DNA of 54,419 nt from Obelidium mucronatum (Eukaryota > Chytridiomycota > Chytridiomycetes > Chytridiales > Chytriomycetaceae). Both the position numbers and the translations under genes were made by a program. The stretch spans positions 1 to 54,419 of the forward strand of contig JAIVFH010000186.1 of NCBI GenBank assembly GCA_025765595.1, given 5' to 3'. How positions within the stretch are numbered: position 1 is the first letter of the stretch; each line of letters starts with the position of its first letter. Shown in pieces: positions 22,492 to 34,097 of the stretch. The notes under the pieces were generated by a model that saw only the letters and a list, made by a program, of their open reading frames with translations, searched no databases and was not told where the DNA came from.

Positions 22492-24781
22492 ATGTCGTTC
22501 AAAGGCATCGCAAAGGCTGTCGCCCGTCTGCCCCACCTCGTCGGAAAGACTGCCGGATACGCGTCGGAAACTGTCGACCCCGAGTTTCAAGATCTGGAAG
22601 ACAGATTCAAACTGCTCGACGCGTCTGCAAGAAAACTCTCGGAGGATGCTAAAAAGTTTAAAGATGCCCTCGCTAGTATGCTGAATCATCAGGATATGTT
22701 TGCTAGTACTCTTTTGGAGGTTAACATCCTTTTTTTTTTTTTTTTTTTATTCTAATTCTTTTATTTTTATTTTTTTTATTTTTTTATTAATTATTTTATT
22801 TTTCTACACAGGTTTATCATCCCATTTCTTCTTTTTCGGCTTCGCCGACTGATGCTTCTCCTGGATCGAATGAGGCTCCACGTAGATCTTCTACTAAACA
22901 GGTTGCTTACCGCCGAAGGCGGTTTTTATCGCCGAAGGCGATGTATTCTTTTTTTTTTCATTCCGCCGTAGGCGGAGTCTTACCGCCGTAGGCGGTTCCC
23001 TACCGCCGAAGGCGGTGTATTCTTTTCTTTTCATACCGCCGAAGGCGGAGTCTTACCGCCGTAGGCGGTTCCCTACCGCCGAAGGCGGTTTATTCTTTTT
23101 TTTCTTCAACCACCGAAGGCGGTGTATTCTTTTTTTCATTCTTTTTTTTTTCTTCTTCGTCATACCGCCAAAAGCGGAGTCTTACTGCCTGCAATGGTTT
23201 ATTCTCATTCAACCCCCCCATTCTTTTTTTTTCAAAATTGCATAATTATTCACATCAAATTCCTTATCATCCCATTTCTCTTTCTTTTTCAAAAAAGTAC
23301 AAGGAAACAAATCAAACATCTCTTGAAGCTGCCCAAGAATTTTCTACTTTTGCAAAGACTTCAAGGGAATTCTTGTTGCCTGATTTGGAGACTCTTGAAC
23401 GTAGATTGGTGGCTCCTGCTGCTGATTTGGTCGTTATGTTGGATAATGTTAAGGTAAACTTTTGATTTTTTTTTTTTTTTTTGTAGTTACCGCCGAAGGC
23501 GGGTCACATCGCCGAAGGCGGGTCACATCGCCGAAGGCGGTGAATCGTCCTTCCTTTTTTTTTTACACCAACCGCCGAAGGCGGTGAATCGTCCTTCTTT
23601 TTTTTTACACCAACCGCCGAAGGCGGTGAATTGTCCTTTCTTTTTTTTTACACCAACCGCCGAAGGCGGTGAATTGTCCTTTTTTATTCACACCAACCGC
23701 CAAAGGCGGTGAATGTTTTCTTTTAATCATACCGCCAAAGGCGGTGAATCTATTCATCTTCTTCTTTTTCATCAACAGACCCAAAGATATATATATATAT
23801 TCCATTGAAACTAACCCAAAAGCAATACAGAGAGTCATTGTAAAGAGATCCCATAAACTACTAGACTACGACCGCCACCGAGAAGCAGTCAAGAAATTAA
23901 AAGAAAAGGAGAGGTAATAATATCATACACACACATTTGTTTTCTTTCTTCGAACACCAAACCAAACCCCTTATCAACTAAAACAAACTAGAACCGTAAC
24001 CGACGAAAAAGCCCTCGGGAAAGCCGAACAAGCATTTGACCAATCCACCCGCGAATACACCCACATCAACAACCTCCTCAAACAAGAACTACCCCTCCTC
24101 CTCCTCCTCAAAGCCCCCTTCATTGACCCGTGTTTCCAAACCTTGTACTGGTACCAACTCAAAGTCCATCAATCGCTGTACCAGAGCTACAGTGCGTTGT
24201 TGCAGCAACCCGCGTTCGATACGAGTGTGAGTGCCGCTGTGGGGTTTGAAGGGAAGGTGGAGAGGCAGGCGGCTTTGTTGAATGATATTACGGTGATGGC
24301 AAAGAATCGGAAACCGAGTGTTTCTGTGAGTCCGTTGAGTCCTGATTATGTGGGGGCGGGGGTTTCTACGGCGGGTTCTGGTGGTGGTGGTGGTGTGGGG
24401 GAACGTGCGGCGGTGGAGAGTCCACCGCCGGCGTATATTCCCAATTCGGTGCCTGCGCAGTTTAGTTCGACGGCGGCGGCGAATTTCAAGCAGATGCATA
24501 ATAATGCGGCGCCGTATGGTGCGGTGCCTGTTGTTTCTCCGTTTGGAGGTGTTGCATCGACTTTAGGTGGTGGTGGTGGTGGTGGTGGTGGTGGTGGTAG
24601 TAGTAGTGGAGTAGTCTACGTGACTGCATTGTATGACTACCAGGCGCAAGCGGAAGGAGATTTATCGTTCCAGCGAGACGATCGGATTGAAGTTGTTGAG
24701 AGGACAGCAGACCCAAACGATTGGTGGACAGGTCGGTTGAGAGGACAGACTGGAATCTTTCCAGGGAATTATGTTGCCTAG
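22492..24781 (+). CDS. RVS167: RVS167/amphiphysin-type BAR-SH3 protein
   Basis: Five exons: 22492-22719, 22812-22901, 23298-23453, 23831-23913 and 23992-24781, giving 448 residues. An N-terminal BAR domain (about 1-260) starts with an amphipathic MSFKGIAKAVAR helix and holds KRSHKLLDYDRHR, the most conserved BAR motif of Rvs167 and amphiphysin. A Gly/Ser/Pro linker (about 285-390) leads to a C-terminal SH3 domain (ALYDYQAQAEGDLSF.. NDWWTGRL.. GIFPGNYV). Such proteins bend membranes at endocytic sites together with actin. The exon 4 acceptor (23828-23830) was chosen because it keeps frame and restores the BAR motif. Introns 2 and 3 (396 and 377 bp) are unusually long for this locus and are packed with a hairpin repeat. 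Confidence 0.85.
22909..23178 (+). repeat. Hairpin repeat array in RVS167 intron 2
   Basis: About ten copies of a 13-nt perfect or near-perfect inverted repeat, CCGCC-GAA/GTA-GGCGG, usually flanked by A and T that extend the stem. They are separated by T-rich spacers and by short repeated linkers (AGTCTTA, TTCCCTA, TGTATTC). One copy at 22929-22941 has T..A in place of the outer C..G pair, a compensatory change. The last copies (23165-23195) are degenerate. The array lies wholly inside the intron 22902-23297. Confidence 0.9.
23489..23745 (+). repeat. Hairpin repeat array in RVS167 intron 3
   Basis: Nine copies of the same hairpin core, mostly CCGCCGAAGGCGG, here inside a tandem unit of about 35-40 bp: hairpin, then TGAATCGTCC or TGAATTGTCC, then a T run, then ACACCAA. 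The last two copies have an AAA loop. It lies wholly inside the intron 23454-23830. It has the same core as intron 2 but different linkers, so the two arrays grew separately from a shared seed. Confidence 0.9.
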
Positions 24782-24871
24782 TATTATTGTTTGGTTAAAT
24801 ACGATAAAGAAATCAAGAGTCCTTTTTTTATTATTTCTTTTTTTTTTTTTTTCGAACAAGAAATCAAAAAA

Positions 24872-25610
24872 ATGCCCAACAACAAGAAACATAAAGTCAG
24901 CAAGATCAAGGTAAGATTGAGATCGAGGAGTGTTAGTGTGGACACAGACTGGGTTACTAATTGTGTTTTATCTTTTTTTTTTTCCACCTATACTCTTTCG
25001 TTCTACTGTTTAGGGAGCAGAGAAGGCCCATCCGTACTCTAGGAAAGCAGGACAGATGCGACGAGCGTTTGCTCGAGAAGAAAGAGTGGACAAGTTGAAA
25101 ACAATGAAGGACGCAGACAGGATGAGAGAAGTGGATCGAATGGTTTGGTTCAAGTACGCTTTACCGGATGAAGTTGCAGCAGCCACACCTGAAATGGTTC
25201 ATGACTTGATTGATCAGTTTAGTTTTCTTTTTCTTTATAACATGTTTTATATATACGTTGATGAAAGCTGAAACCTGTCTCTCTCTTTCAGATATATTCA
25301 CCGAAATGATGATGAAGTAGAAGCACTGAAAGCCACGATTCGACCCAACCGACCAAAGCCTGCGAAATTAGGACTTTATGATATGTTGATGGGGAAAGAT
25401 CGACATGAATATCGAACGGGAATGAAGGTGCCCAACATGACGGATGCAGCCAATGTTGTACGTTTGAGACACTGGGAGGGAGATTATAATGGAATTGGGG
25501 CCATCAAGATGGTTAGTGTTGTTGCGTCAAGTAAGCCTGGAGGCACCACGATGGAAACGGAGGAGACGATTGATGATGAGGAGACTGTTGAGGGTGATAA
25601 GGGGGAATAA
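24872..25610 (+). CDS. TMA16: TMA16-like translation machinery-associated protein
   Basis: Exons 24872-24910, 25014-25216 and 25292-25610 join to 186 residues. The N-terminus is a lysine-rich tail, followed by HPYSRKAGQM (the TMA16 signature), a basic helix, WFKYAL, and DLIDQYIHRNDDE across the second intron. TMA16 binds the pre-60S ribosome and acts in its assembly and in translation. Length and order agree with the family (about 180-200 residues). The acidic C-terminal tail looks variable. It lies 90 bp downstream of RVS167 on the same strand and 53 bp before the CEP57-like start, a very compact arrangement. Confidence 0.85.
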
Positions 25611-25663
25611 ATATTAATTAAATATTTAAATAATTTAATTTAATTTTGGACACGACGGAGAGC

Positions 25664-28600
25664 ATGGTTGACAGCCTCAGCTTCTCTGCCGACGAACTCG
25701 ACCGCCTGGAGCGCGAGCTAGAGGTTCCTAAGTGTTGTTGATGTTGTTGTTGTTGTTGTTTGTTCGGGCGCCCTGACTTGTCTCGCTAGGCCGACATCCG
25801 CAGCCTCGCGCGCGCCCCGGACGACGCGGCGTCGTTTTCGTTCGGCGGCGACGCGTCGTTCGAAGCCGCCGACGCCCAACAAACGCCGCCGCCGCAAATC
25901 ACGACGACGGCCGCCACGCCGCGCACCGCCGCGCGCGACGACTTTGGCTCCGTTTACTCCGTGGCGCTGGCGCCGACGCGCAATCTGTCGTCGACGGCGA
26001 CGGCGCACCGAGTCGCGTCGGCCATCCCTGCCTCCTTGTTCAAAAGAATAATATCATCTCCGACAAAAAACTATGTTACGAGTACGGGCGACTTGGACCC
26101 TCACAGCAGTAGTAGCACTGATGATGACGACTTGAAAATATCAAGCATGAGTCGGATATACAGGAAACCAAGTGGGGCAACTGGTGGTGGTGGGAATTCA
26201 GGCATGGGGAGAAGAACTGCGAGTCCTTCCGCGAGTCCAAGGCAAAAAGCGGCTGATGCATTTGAATCTGCTGGAAATCAAAGTCGTAGTAATGTTGTTG
26301 TTGTTGTTGGTGGTGGTGATAAACACAATACTCGAGACAATGAGTTTACCGAAGATGATATTTCTGAAAGATTTGATGCATTGATTGCGGATGAAATCGC
26401 AAATGTTGAAATGATGCTGGTAAGAGTTTGTGTGTGTGTCTGTTGTCTCTCTCTATTTTTTTTATATATCTACTGTCTTTAAGGATTCCGCACAAACTAC
26501 ACCGCATCCGAGATCTGTAACTGAAAGTCCTCAAATTGACCGATCGCGAGGGGGCAGTCGTCATCTTCAAGACCCACAACAACATGACCAGGAGTCAAGA
26601 CATCAATCTCGTTCGAATGTACTACAACAGATGAAACAGGAACCGACGGAAAGACCTCAATCTCGTTCTCCTTCACGTCAAAATTTCTTGGTCAGTCCAC
26701 AGAAGGAATGGAATGGTGATGGGGGATCAAGTATTCTGCATCAAAGTAGACAAGGCTTGGTGCATGGAGGACAACATATTGATAATGTCGAGAGGACTCA
26801 AACTCGGTCTCCATCGCGTCAAAATTTCTCCATGGATGATTCACAGCAGGAACGGAATAGGAATGGAGAAATGAATGGTGGTTCAAGTATTCTGCATCGA
26901 AGCAGACAAGTTTTGCTGCCTGGAGAACAACAGCTTGACACTGTTGAGAAGACTCAAACTCGGTCTCCATCGCGTCAAGATTTCCTGGCATCTGAAAATG
27001 CACAGCAGGAACGGAAAAGGAGTGGGGACATGAATGGTGGATCAAGTATTCTGCATCGAAGCAGACAAGTTTCGGTGCATGGAGGACAACAGATTGATAA
27101 TGTCGAGAGGACTCAAACTCGGTCTCCATCGCGTCAGAATTTCTCCATGGACGATTCACAACAGGAACGGAATAGGAGCAGGGATGTGAATGCCAGCGGA
27201 TCAACTATTCTGCATCGAAGCAGACAAGTTTCGGTGCATGGAGGACAACAGTTTGATAATGTTGACAGGCCTCAAACTCGGTCTACATCGCGTCAGAATT
27301 TCTCTATAGATGATTCACATCAGGAAAGGAATAGGAGCGGGGACATGAATGGCGGCGGGTCAAGTATTCTCCATCGAAGCAGACAAGTTTCAGTACATGG
27401 AGAACAACAGCTTGACAATGTTGAGAGGCCTCAAACTCGATCTCCGTCGCGTCAGAATTTCTCTGTAGATGATTCACAGCAGGAACGGAATAGGAATGGA
27501 GAAATGAATGGTGGTTCAAGTATTCTACATCGAAGCAGACAAATTTTGCTGCCTGGAGAACAACAGAATCAAGATGTTGCGAGGCCTCAAACTCGGTCTC
27601 CATCGCGTCAAGATTTCCTGGCATCTGAAAATCCACAGCAGGATCGGGATGTGAATGCCGGCGGATCAAGGATTCTCCATCGAAGCAGACAAGTTTCGGT
27701 GCATGGAGGACAACAGATTGATAGTGCCGAGAGGACTCAAACTCGGTCTCCGTCGCGTCAAAATATCTCAACATCTGAAAGTGCACATCAGGAACGAAAT
27801 AGGAGTGGGGACATGAATGGTGGATCGAGTATTCTCCATCGAAGCAGACAAATTTCAGTGCCTGGAGGACAACAGCTTGACAATGTTGAGAGGTCTCAAA
27901 CTCGATCTCCGTCGCGTCAGAATTTCTCTATAGATGATTCACAGCAGGAACGGAATAGGAGCAGGGATGTGAATGCCGGCGGATCAACTATTCTGCATCG
28001 AAGCAGACAAGTGTCGGTGCACGGAGGACAACAGATTGATACTGTTGAGAGGCCCCAAACTCGGTCTCCATCGCGTCAAGATTTCCTGGCATCTGAAAAT
28101 CCACAACAGGAACGGAAAAGGAGTGGGGATGTGAATGGCGGCGGCTCAAGGACTCTCCATCGAAGTAGACAAATTTCGGTGCCTGGAGGACAACAGATTG
28201 ACAATTTTGAGAGGCCTCAAACTCGGTCTCCGTCGCGTCAAAATTTCTCCATGGACGATTCACAGCAGGAACGGAATCGGAATGGAGACATGGATGGTGG
28301 ATCGAGTATTCTGCATCGAAGCAGACAAGTTTTGCCGCCTGGAGAACAACAGCTTGATACTGTTGAGAAGTCTCAAACTCGGTCTCCATCGCGTCAAGAT
28401 TTCCTGGCATCTGAAAATACACAACAGGAGCGGAATAGGAGTGGGGGCATGAATGGCGGCGGGTCAAGTATTCTCCATCGAAGCAGACAGGTTTCGGTGC
28501 ATGGAGAAAAACAGTTTGATAATGTTGAGAGGCCTCAAACTCGGTCTCCGTCGCGTCAGAATTTCTCTGTAGATGATTCACAGCAGGAAAGGAATAGGAA

Positions 28601-30278
28601 TGGAAAAATGAATGGTGAATCAAGTATTGTGCAACAAAGCAGACAAGTTTCGGTGCATGACGGACAACGGAATCAAGATGTACAGAGGAAACAGGAACCA
28701 CCAGCAGAAATTTGGTCAAGGCAACAATCTCGGTCTCCCTCACGTCAAAATTTTTCGGCGACTGATGATACGCAGAAGGCGTTGAATAGGGACGGGGAAA
28801 TGATTGGTGGATCAAGTATTCTGCGCAAAAGTAGGGATGGTTTGAGTTATTCCACACAGCAGCTGGCTCAAGACCAACTGAGGATGCCGCAGGACCAGCA
28901 ACCGCTTGAAGCTTGGTCAAGGCAGCAATCTCAGTCTTCATCACGTCAAAATCTTTCAAAATCCGACGATGGACGGATGGGATTGAATGGAGAGGGTCGC
29001 AGACCAAGTAGTTTTGAGGCTTTGCAGCATCGGGAGGCTGAAGAGCAAAGGAATAGCCCCCTTGCGATAACCTCCGAAGCACTAGCGTCCTCTGGAAAGT
29101 TGTCGTCAGGAAAAAGTTCGGGTTCCGTTGGTCGAAACGCAGAAACGGTTGGGCGTGATACGAGACCGATCTTGCCAGCACGGACAAGTGGGTCCATCGC
29201 TGAAATAGACACAGGAAATCAAGCTGATAGTGGAGGATCGTTGAAAGGAGAATCTATAGCCGATGGCGTCTATACTTTCCAAAATCAACGCCAAACGTCA
29301 ACGAATGTACTAAACGCGCAGTCTGCTAAAGATGTTACATCTGAAAGAAAGACGGCCAGTCGAAGTCACTCACGGTCTCCATCACGGGAAACTCTCAATG
29401 AGGCTTTTCATAGGCAGCTTTATAGAACTGTTGGAGGGTCATCATCACGAGAATTTGTAGGCGATCCTCTACTTCAACAGAGATCGCGAGCTTCATCCAG
29501 GTCTCCATCGAGGCCTACCTTATCGCCAGATTATGAATTGAGACCTGGAGCGGAAATGAGGGAAGCAATGCATGCGGGCCCACCTTCAGAAAGTGGTGTC
29601 ACGGAGGCTGATTATTATTCGCGGCAATCGCTTGACAACACAGCAGCAGCAACTGAACAAAAGCCTCCGCAGTCACCAACAAAAACAGCGCCACCACCGC
29701 AGTTTGGAAGTGTGGGATACATATCAGGAAGGAACAGCATCTCGCAAAGTACTCCGATGTTGAGAAGCAAGTCCCCATCGTCTTCAAATGCTTTGCGGGA
29801 GATTGCTGGGTCTTTTAGTCAAGAGCATGCTGCATCGTCGCCTTCCATGAATGCGTATCCGAATTTCCTTGAACGGCCTTTGGGGGGTGGTGATGGAGGT
29901 GGTGGTGTTGGAGGAGGAGGAGGAGGAAGAATGAGAAACGAAATCCCAACTGGTTTTGATGCTCGGAAAAGAAGCCGTTCTCAGAATCGTGTGGGCGCCA
30001 GTGGTAGTAGGGCTGGACCCAAAAGCCCGTTGAGTAGAGCTTTAGATATGGAGAGCGAGCCAGAGAATTTTGAGCGGGCTTCTCCGGCTCGAATGGATCC
30101 TTTTGTCATGTCTGATGAGAGGAAGGAAGCTCTTCCGTTTGTGAAGCCGCCGCTTCCACCGCCGATTCATACCGGCGCTGCTCCAGCAGCTGGTGGTGGT
30201 GGTGGTGGTAGTGGAAGGGGTGCGTCCGTTATATCTGATGGAAGACGGAGTGGGTCTGTTCTGGACATGTCACCCCCA

Positions 30279-30316
<38 letters not shown>

Positions 30317-33114
30317 AAATCAGCCCATCTCAGCTTTATCAAATACTTCTCGCCAGAGCTCACACCACAGTCTGCAATCCGTGTTGCTGAAATCGACCCC
30401 CAATTTGGCCACGATTGCGAACCCGCAAGTGAAGCATAGTATGATGAACTTGAATGATCAAGGACATGCGATTATACCAAGTGTTGTTGATAAAGTGGAG
30501 TCTGGGGTGAGTAGGAAAGCTGTGGGGCATTTACCGGAAGATGAAGGAAGTCGAGGTAAACCAACAGTTACCCCAAAAAAGAATCGAAGAAGCCTCTTGC
30601 ATCTAAGTAGCCAACTTTATTTTTATGACCTGATTATTAGCTGTCGTGAATGCACTTCGAACACTTCAAGAGAAAGTTGCGAAACTTGAAGGGGAAAAGG
30701 AGCAAGCCAAGGCCAAAATTGAAACATTGGAATCTGATTTGGTGACGACCAAGCATCTTTTACAGCACGAGCGAACGAGGGCGAATACTGCTGAGCCTCT
30801 GGCTCCACCGCCGCCCATGAACCGTGCGCCGTCACCAGTTGGTACCAAAGGGGCTCATACATATTATCATCAAGAAGATGCAGAAAGCAGTGACGGAGAT
30901 TTTACGCGGAAAATTGGTGAGAATTCAGATAGGAACCTCTGTACATGAATCTTGACCTGTGTTTTTCTTTTCCTTCGTTTCTCCTCAGCTCTGGAAACCG
31001 AGCTTCAATCTGCCAAACGCAGAGCATTCATTTTGGAGAGACAACTCGAACGGTTCCGAGACCTTCAGCATTTGACTGCTTCTGAACGAGATGAAGCGAT
31101 TTTGGAGTTGAATTTATTGAAAGATGAGATTCGAATGGGAGAGTCACGGCTTTCCGGTGTTGGAAAGACGGCGGCTACTGCGACTCGAAATGGTGGGAGA
31201 AACCGGACTCGGTCGCCATCAGTCAGGGCGAGAAGCCCGCCAAGAAAGCAGCGGCAACAGTCTCAGCAGCCACCGCATTGGCGGATTCCATCTCCTGATA
31301 AAAGGAAGCAGGAGGAGGATACTGGTGTTGATGCTGATAGGGAGGATTCTGAGTCATATGTTCTTCCTCGTCCGCGAAGTGCCTTAGGTAGTAGTGCAAA
31401 ACATCAGCAGAATCAACAGCAACAGCAACGAAAGGAACAACAACAACAGGAGAAGGAGCAGTTGGAGCAAACGCAGGAGATCCGGCCTTCTCAGAGGGAG
31501 GAAGATGAAAGCAGCTTTTTGGAAAAGGAGGACATTCAAGGGCTCTTGAGTGAAATTGAGTTTGTTCGTCAGCGCGGGAAAGATGGACACATGCGTGTTC
31601 AAGCGGCTGTGAGAAGGCAGAAACAGAATGAAAGCAGTAGCAACAGTAGCACGATGCATGCAAGAGAGAGCAGCAGCTCGAAAGCCAAGAGACAGTCCTC
31701 ATTGGCGAAGTCTGAACATGTGGAGGTATACTTTGTCCATAACGTTTAACTATCACTTCCCATCTCACTCCTAATTTTTTTTGCTCAGGATCCTCATTGG
31801 CGAAGGATAGATGCATCCCGACCGCCAATACCGCTCTCGTCTATAGGAAAGAGTCCTTCGGCGGCCAAGTCACCACATAATCGATCTCTCTCCAGGTCCA
31901 GAGCAGACTATGAAGAAAATGAGACGGGCTATGCGAGAGACATGCCGTTTGTAGTTGGAACGGTGAGATGTGTTTTTGGTTTTCCTTTTGTTCCAATGAC
32001 TAACAAATGTGGTTTTGAAAAGAGCACGAACAAGTCTCACTCTGTGACTGCCAACTTGCAAACTGTGTATTCTTTGCTGAAGGCACATAATCCAGCGTTA
32101 TGTTCAGTATGTACCAAAAGGAAGAAAAATGCGGCTACCGCTGCTGGTTTGTGTTATCTCATTTCATGCTTGATCTATGTTGCTGAATGTTGGGTTTTCA
32201 GACTCAACGCGATCCCACTCTCCAAGTCAGTCACATCGTTCGGATAATGAAAGCGATCATTCCCATCATCATCGTAAAATTGCTGAAGCATCTTCAGGAT
32301 TGGCTGAAATGAGTAAATTGAAATCTGTGTTGGCTACATTGCAGAATGATTTCAATCGTTTGAAGCTGTGAGTACTTTGGTTGCTTTGTTTCTACAAGCA
32401 AATAGTTGAACAAACAACACTTGTTCCAAAATTGCAGTCATTATCAAAGCTTGGTTCAGTATTATGATTCCGTTTCAGAGGAGATGACAAGGAGCAGTAA
32501 GAAGAAGAATCACAACATGAAAGCCGAGCGCGCAAGATTACACGAAATTGGAAAGGAATTGAAGGAAGTGATTGCAAGTATGGAGTCTAAAGTGAGTCAT
32601 TGGTGATTCTCTTTTTTTTTGTAACCTGTTGTCTTTTGATTTTTGGTAGAGTGACCAGATTTCGATTTTGAGAGAAATTATTTCAAGCAACTCTAATATT
32701 TCTGGTAGTGTTGGAGGGGAGAAGACAAAAACAAGAAGTGGAAGCAGGAGCCGGCAGACAACACAGACTAAACCTGTGCGGCGACCTGTTACTCCTGCTC
32801 ATTCGTATGGAATGCACGAAAGCCAGTTTGTTGGACTTTCACATCAGCAGCAGCAGCAGCGAAGAGATGCACAGGACAGCACTTATGAAAGCGAAAGTGC
32901 GACCGATGGTTATATCCGTCGCGGTCGAAATGCCAGTTCAACACCTCGATCTCGACATGGTAGCAGCCAATCGCAACCCTCCATGAATAGTGGGAGCTGT
33001 GGTGTTTTCAAAAACGACGCAAGGAGTATGAGTCCTGCAAAGAAAGCTGCTGGGTTGACTTTGCTGAGGAGTAGCATGAAAGTCCAGCAGGCTTTCGGAG
33101 ATGCAATGAAGTGA
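25664..33114 (+). CDS. CEP57: Giant CEP57-like centrosome protein with tandem SR-like repeats
   Basis: Ten exons join to 2302 residues: 25664-25723, 25790-26419, 26484-30606, 30641-30916, 30989-31725, 31789-31962, 32023-32146, 32202-32367, 32438-32591 and 32650-33114. The CEP57 core is C-terminal: the coiled coil NALRTLQEKVAKLEGEK and LETELQSAKRRAFILERQLE, then the microtubule-binding part with HSVTANLQTVYSLLKAHNP and LATLQNDFNRLKLHY..IASMESKSDQISILR, matching animal CEP57 in order. CEP57 anchors pericentriolar material and binds microtubules. The N-terminal two thirds (mainly exon 3) is disordered and holds about 13 repeats rich in RSPSRQ, a poly-Q run and poly-G. Animal CEP57 is about 500 residues, so this one is four times longer. 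The first two exons are GC-rich. An intron of only 34 bp (30607-30640) is required to keep frame. Confidence 0.75.
26640..28760 (+). repeat. Coding tandem repeat, about 13 units of about 155 bp
   Basis: The CEP57-like exon 3 contains consecutive units of about 50-54 residues with the core QTRSPSRQ[N/D]F, then QQERNR, then GGSSILHRSRQ, then GGQQ..DNVER. Two sub-types alternate (SxDDSQQERNR and LASENxQQER), so the array probably grew by duplicating pairs. Serines in RSPS would suit proline-directed or SR-type kinases (inference). The array leaves a long stop-free frame on the other strand. Confidence 0.9.
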
Positions 33115-33312
33115 ACAGAACAGAGTGTAAAAAACAATAGATAATTTATTTAATCTTAAAGATCTACGTTCACCTAAGTTTGTTCGTTCTAAACTAAGCC
33201 GAAAAGATCTTGAACAGACGTGTTCATGCAGATTTTTTGATAACTGTGAATTCTGTTTTGCTTCGCAGTACTGCTTTGAAAGCGAAAATCCAGGGCAACT
33301 TGCAGAATCTAA
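33115..33312. other. CEP57 3' flank and transposon target
   Basis: This AT-rich 3' flank holds the likely polyadenylation signal region of the CEP57-like gene (AATAGATAATTTATT after the stop). It ends in the TAA (33310-33312) duplicated by the transposon. Confidence 0.4.
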
Positions 33313-33333
33313 GGCCCCGTTTGGCAGGAAAAT
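33313..33333 (+). repeat. Left terminal inverted repeat
   Basis: The first 16 bases are an exact inverted match to 37007-37022. The next five match except one base. Confidence 0.85.
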
Positions 33334-33786
33334 TTCCCTAGGGAAAAATGAAAATAAGAAATAAATATTTGAAAAAAAATATTTGTAAATACCAATTTGC
33401 CAAAAATGACGATTTCAAAAAAATATTTCAGATTTTGGTTAAATTCAGTATTTGCAAATATCCAAAAAAAACCAAATGCAAAAATCATATATTTTGGTCA
33501 AATATTGCGTAAATATCAGATGCAGCTTGAAGCAGCATTTCAGATTTTGACTTTCGAAAATGATAGAAAAAATGAATAATAACAATAAATGCAATCTATT
33601 ACAATAAATGCAATCTATTCAAAAACACTACAATAACAAAAAACAATAGTAATGAAGTAAAAGGGTAAAGAACGATAGAAAACAATTATGATTTCGAGTA
33701 GTTGCACAATGCTCCTCTTTAAGTGGCTGAAATTAAAGAAGGAGCGTGTGTTATACAATAAGCAGAAGGGGTTTGTATTATGCAAA

Positions 33787-34097
33787 TGAAATGAAGTTCA
33801 GTCAACCGGAAGGGACTTGAGTTGGCTGATGGTGAGTTTTGTGTTCCAACGATCCAGCACAAAGTTCCACACATCATCGTTGAATGATTTGCAAGCCTTG
33901 CCCTGTCTTGAAGAATGCGGCTGCGCAGCCACTCCAGTACACCCCAGAACGAGAATTCGGTAGAAACTCGATAAAACACTTATTTTATCGGTATGCTGCC
34001 TTGATTCTGCAAAAGTTTGGTATAATTCCGTAAAATTCCGACAGAACGGTCGTTCGGTAGCAATTCTGTTGCATGACGGTTGTACGTTGGAATTCAA
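33787..34097 (-). other. Possible minus-strand exon inside the transposon
   Basis: A 99-codon frame ends at a stop near 33798. Its last about 45 residues (CKSFNDDVWNFVLDRW and onwards) have a protein-like composition, while the first half overlaps the ATTCCG-rich repeats. It could be the 3' exon of an eroded transposon gene. No motif recognised. Confidence 0.2.

Noticed and set aside
23015..23457. Phe-rich open frames on the + strand in the intron region
   Set aside because: They are reading frames through T-runs and hairpin repeats. The real coding part is only 23298-23453, in another frame.
22909..23745. Regularly spaced palindromes that look like a CRISPR array
   Set aside because: The repeat core is only 13 nt, spacers are themselves repeated or T-rich, the host is eukaryotic, and the arrays sit within introns of a BAR-SH3 gene.
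27988..29187. 399-codon open frame on the minus strand inside the CEP57-like repeat exon (also 26692-27204 and 27304-27786)
   Set aside because: Created by the absence of reverse stops in the tandem repeat. The sense frame is longer, continuous and joins to the CEP57 core.
33798..34097. Transposase on the minus strand of the mobile element
   Set aside because: No DDE/DDD spacing or helix-turn-helix pattern was found, and much of the frame overlaps ATTCCG repeats.
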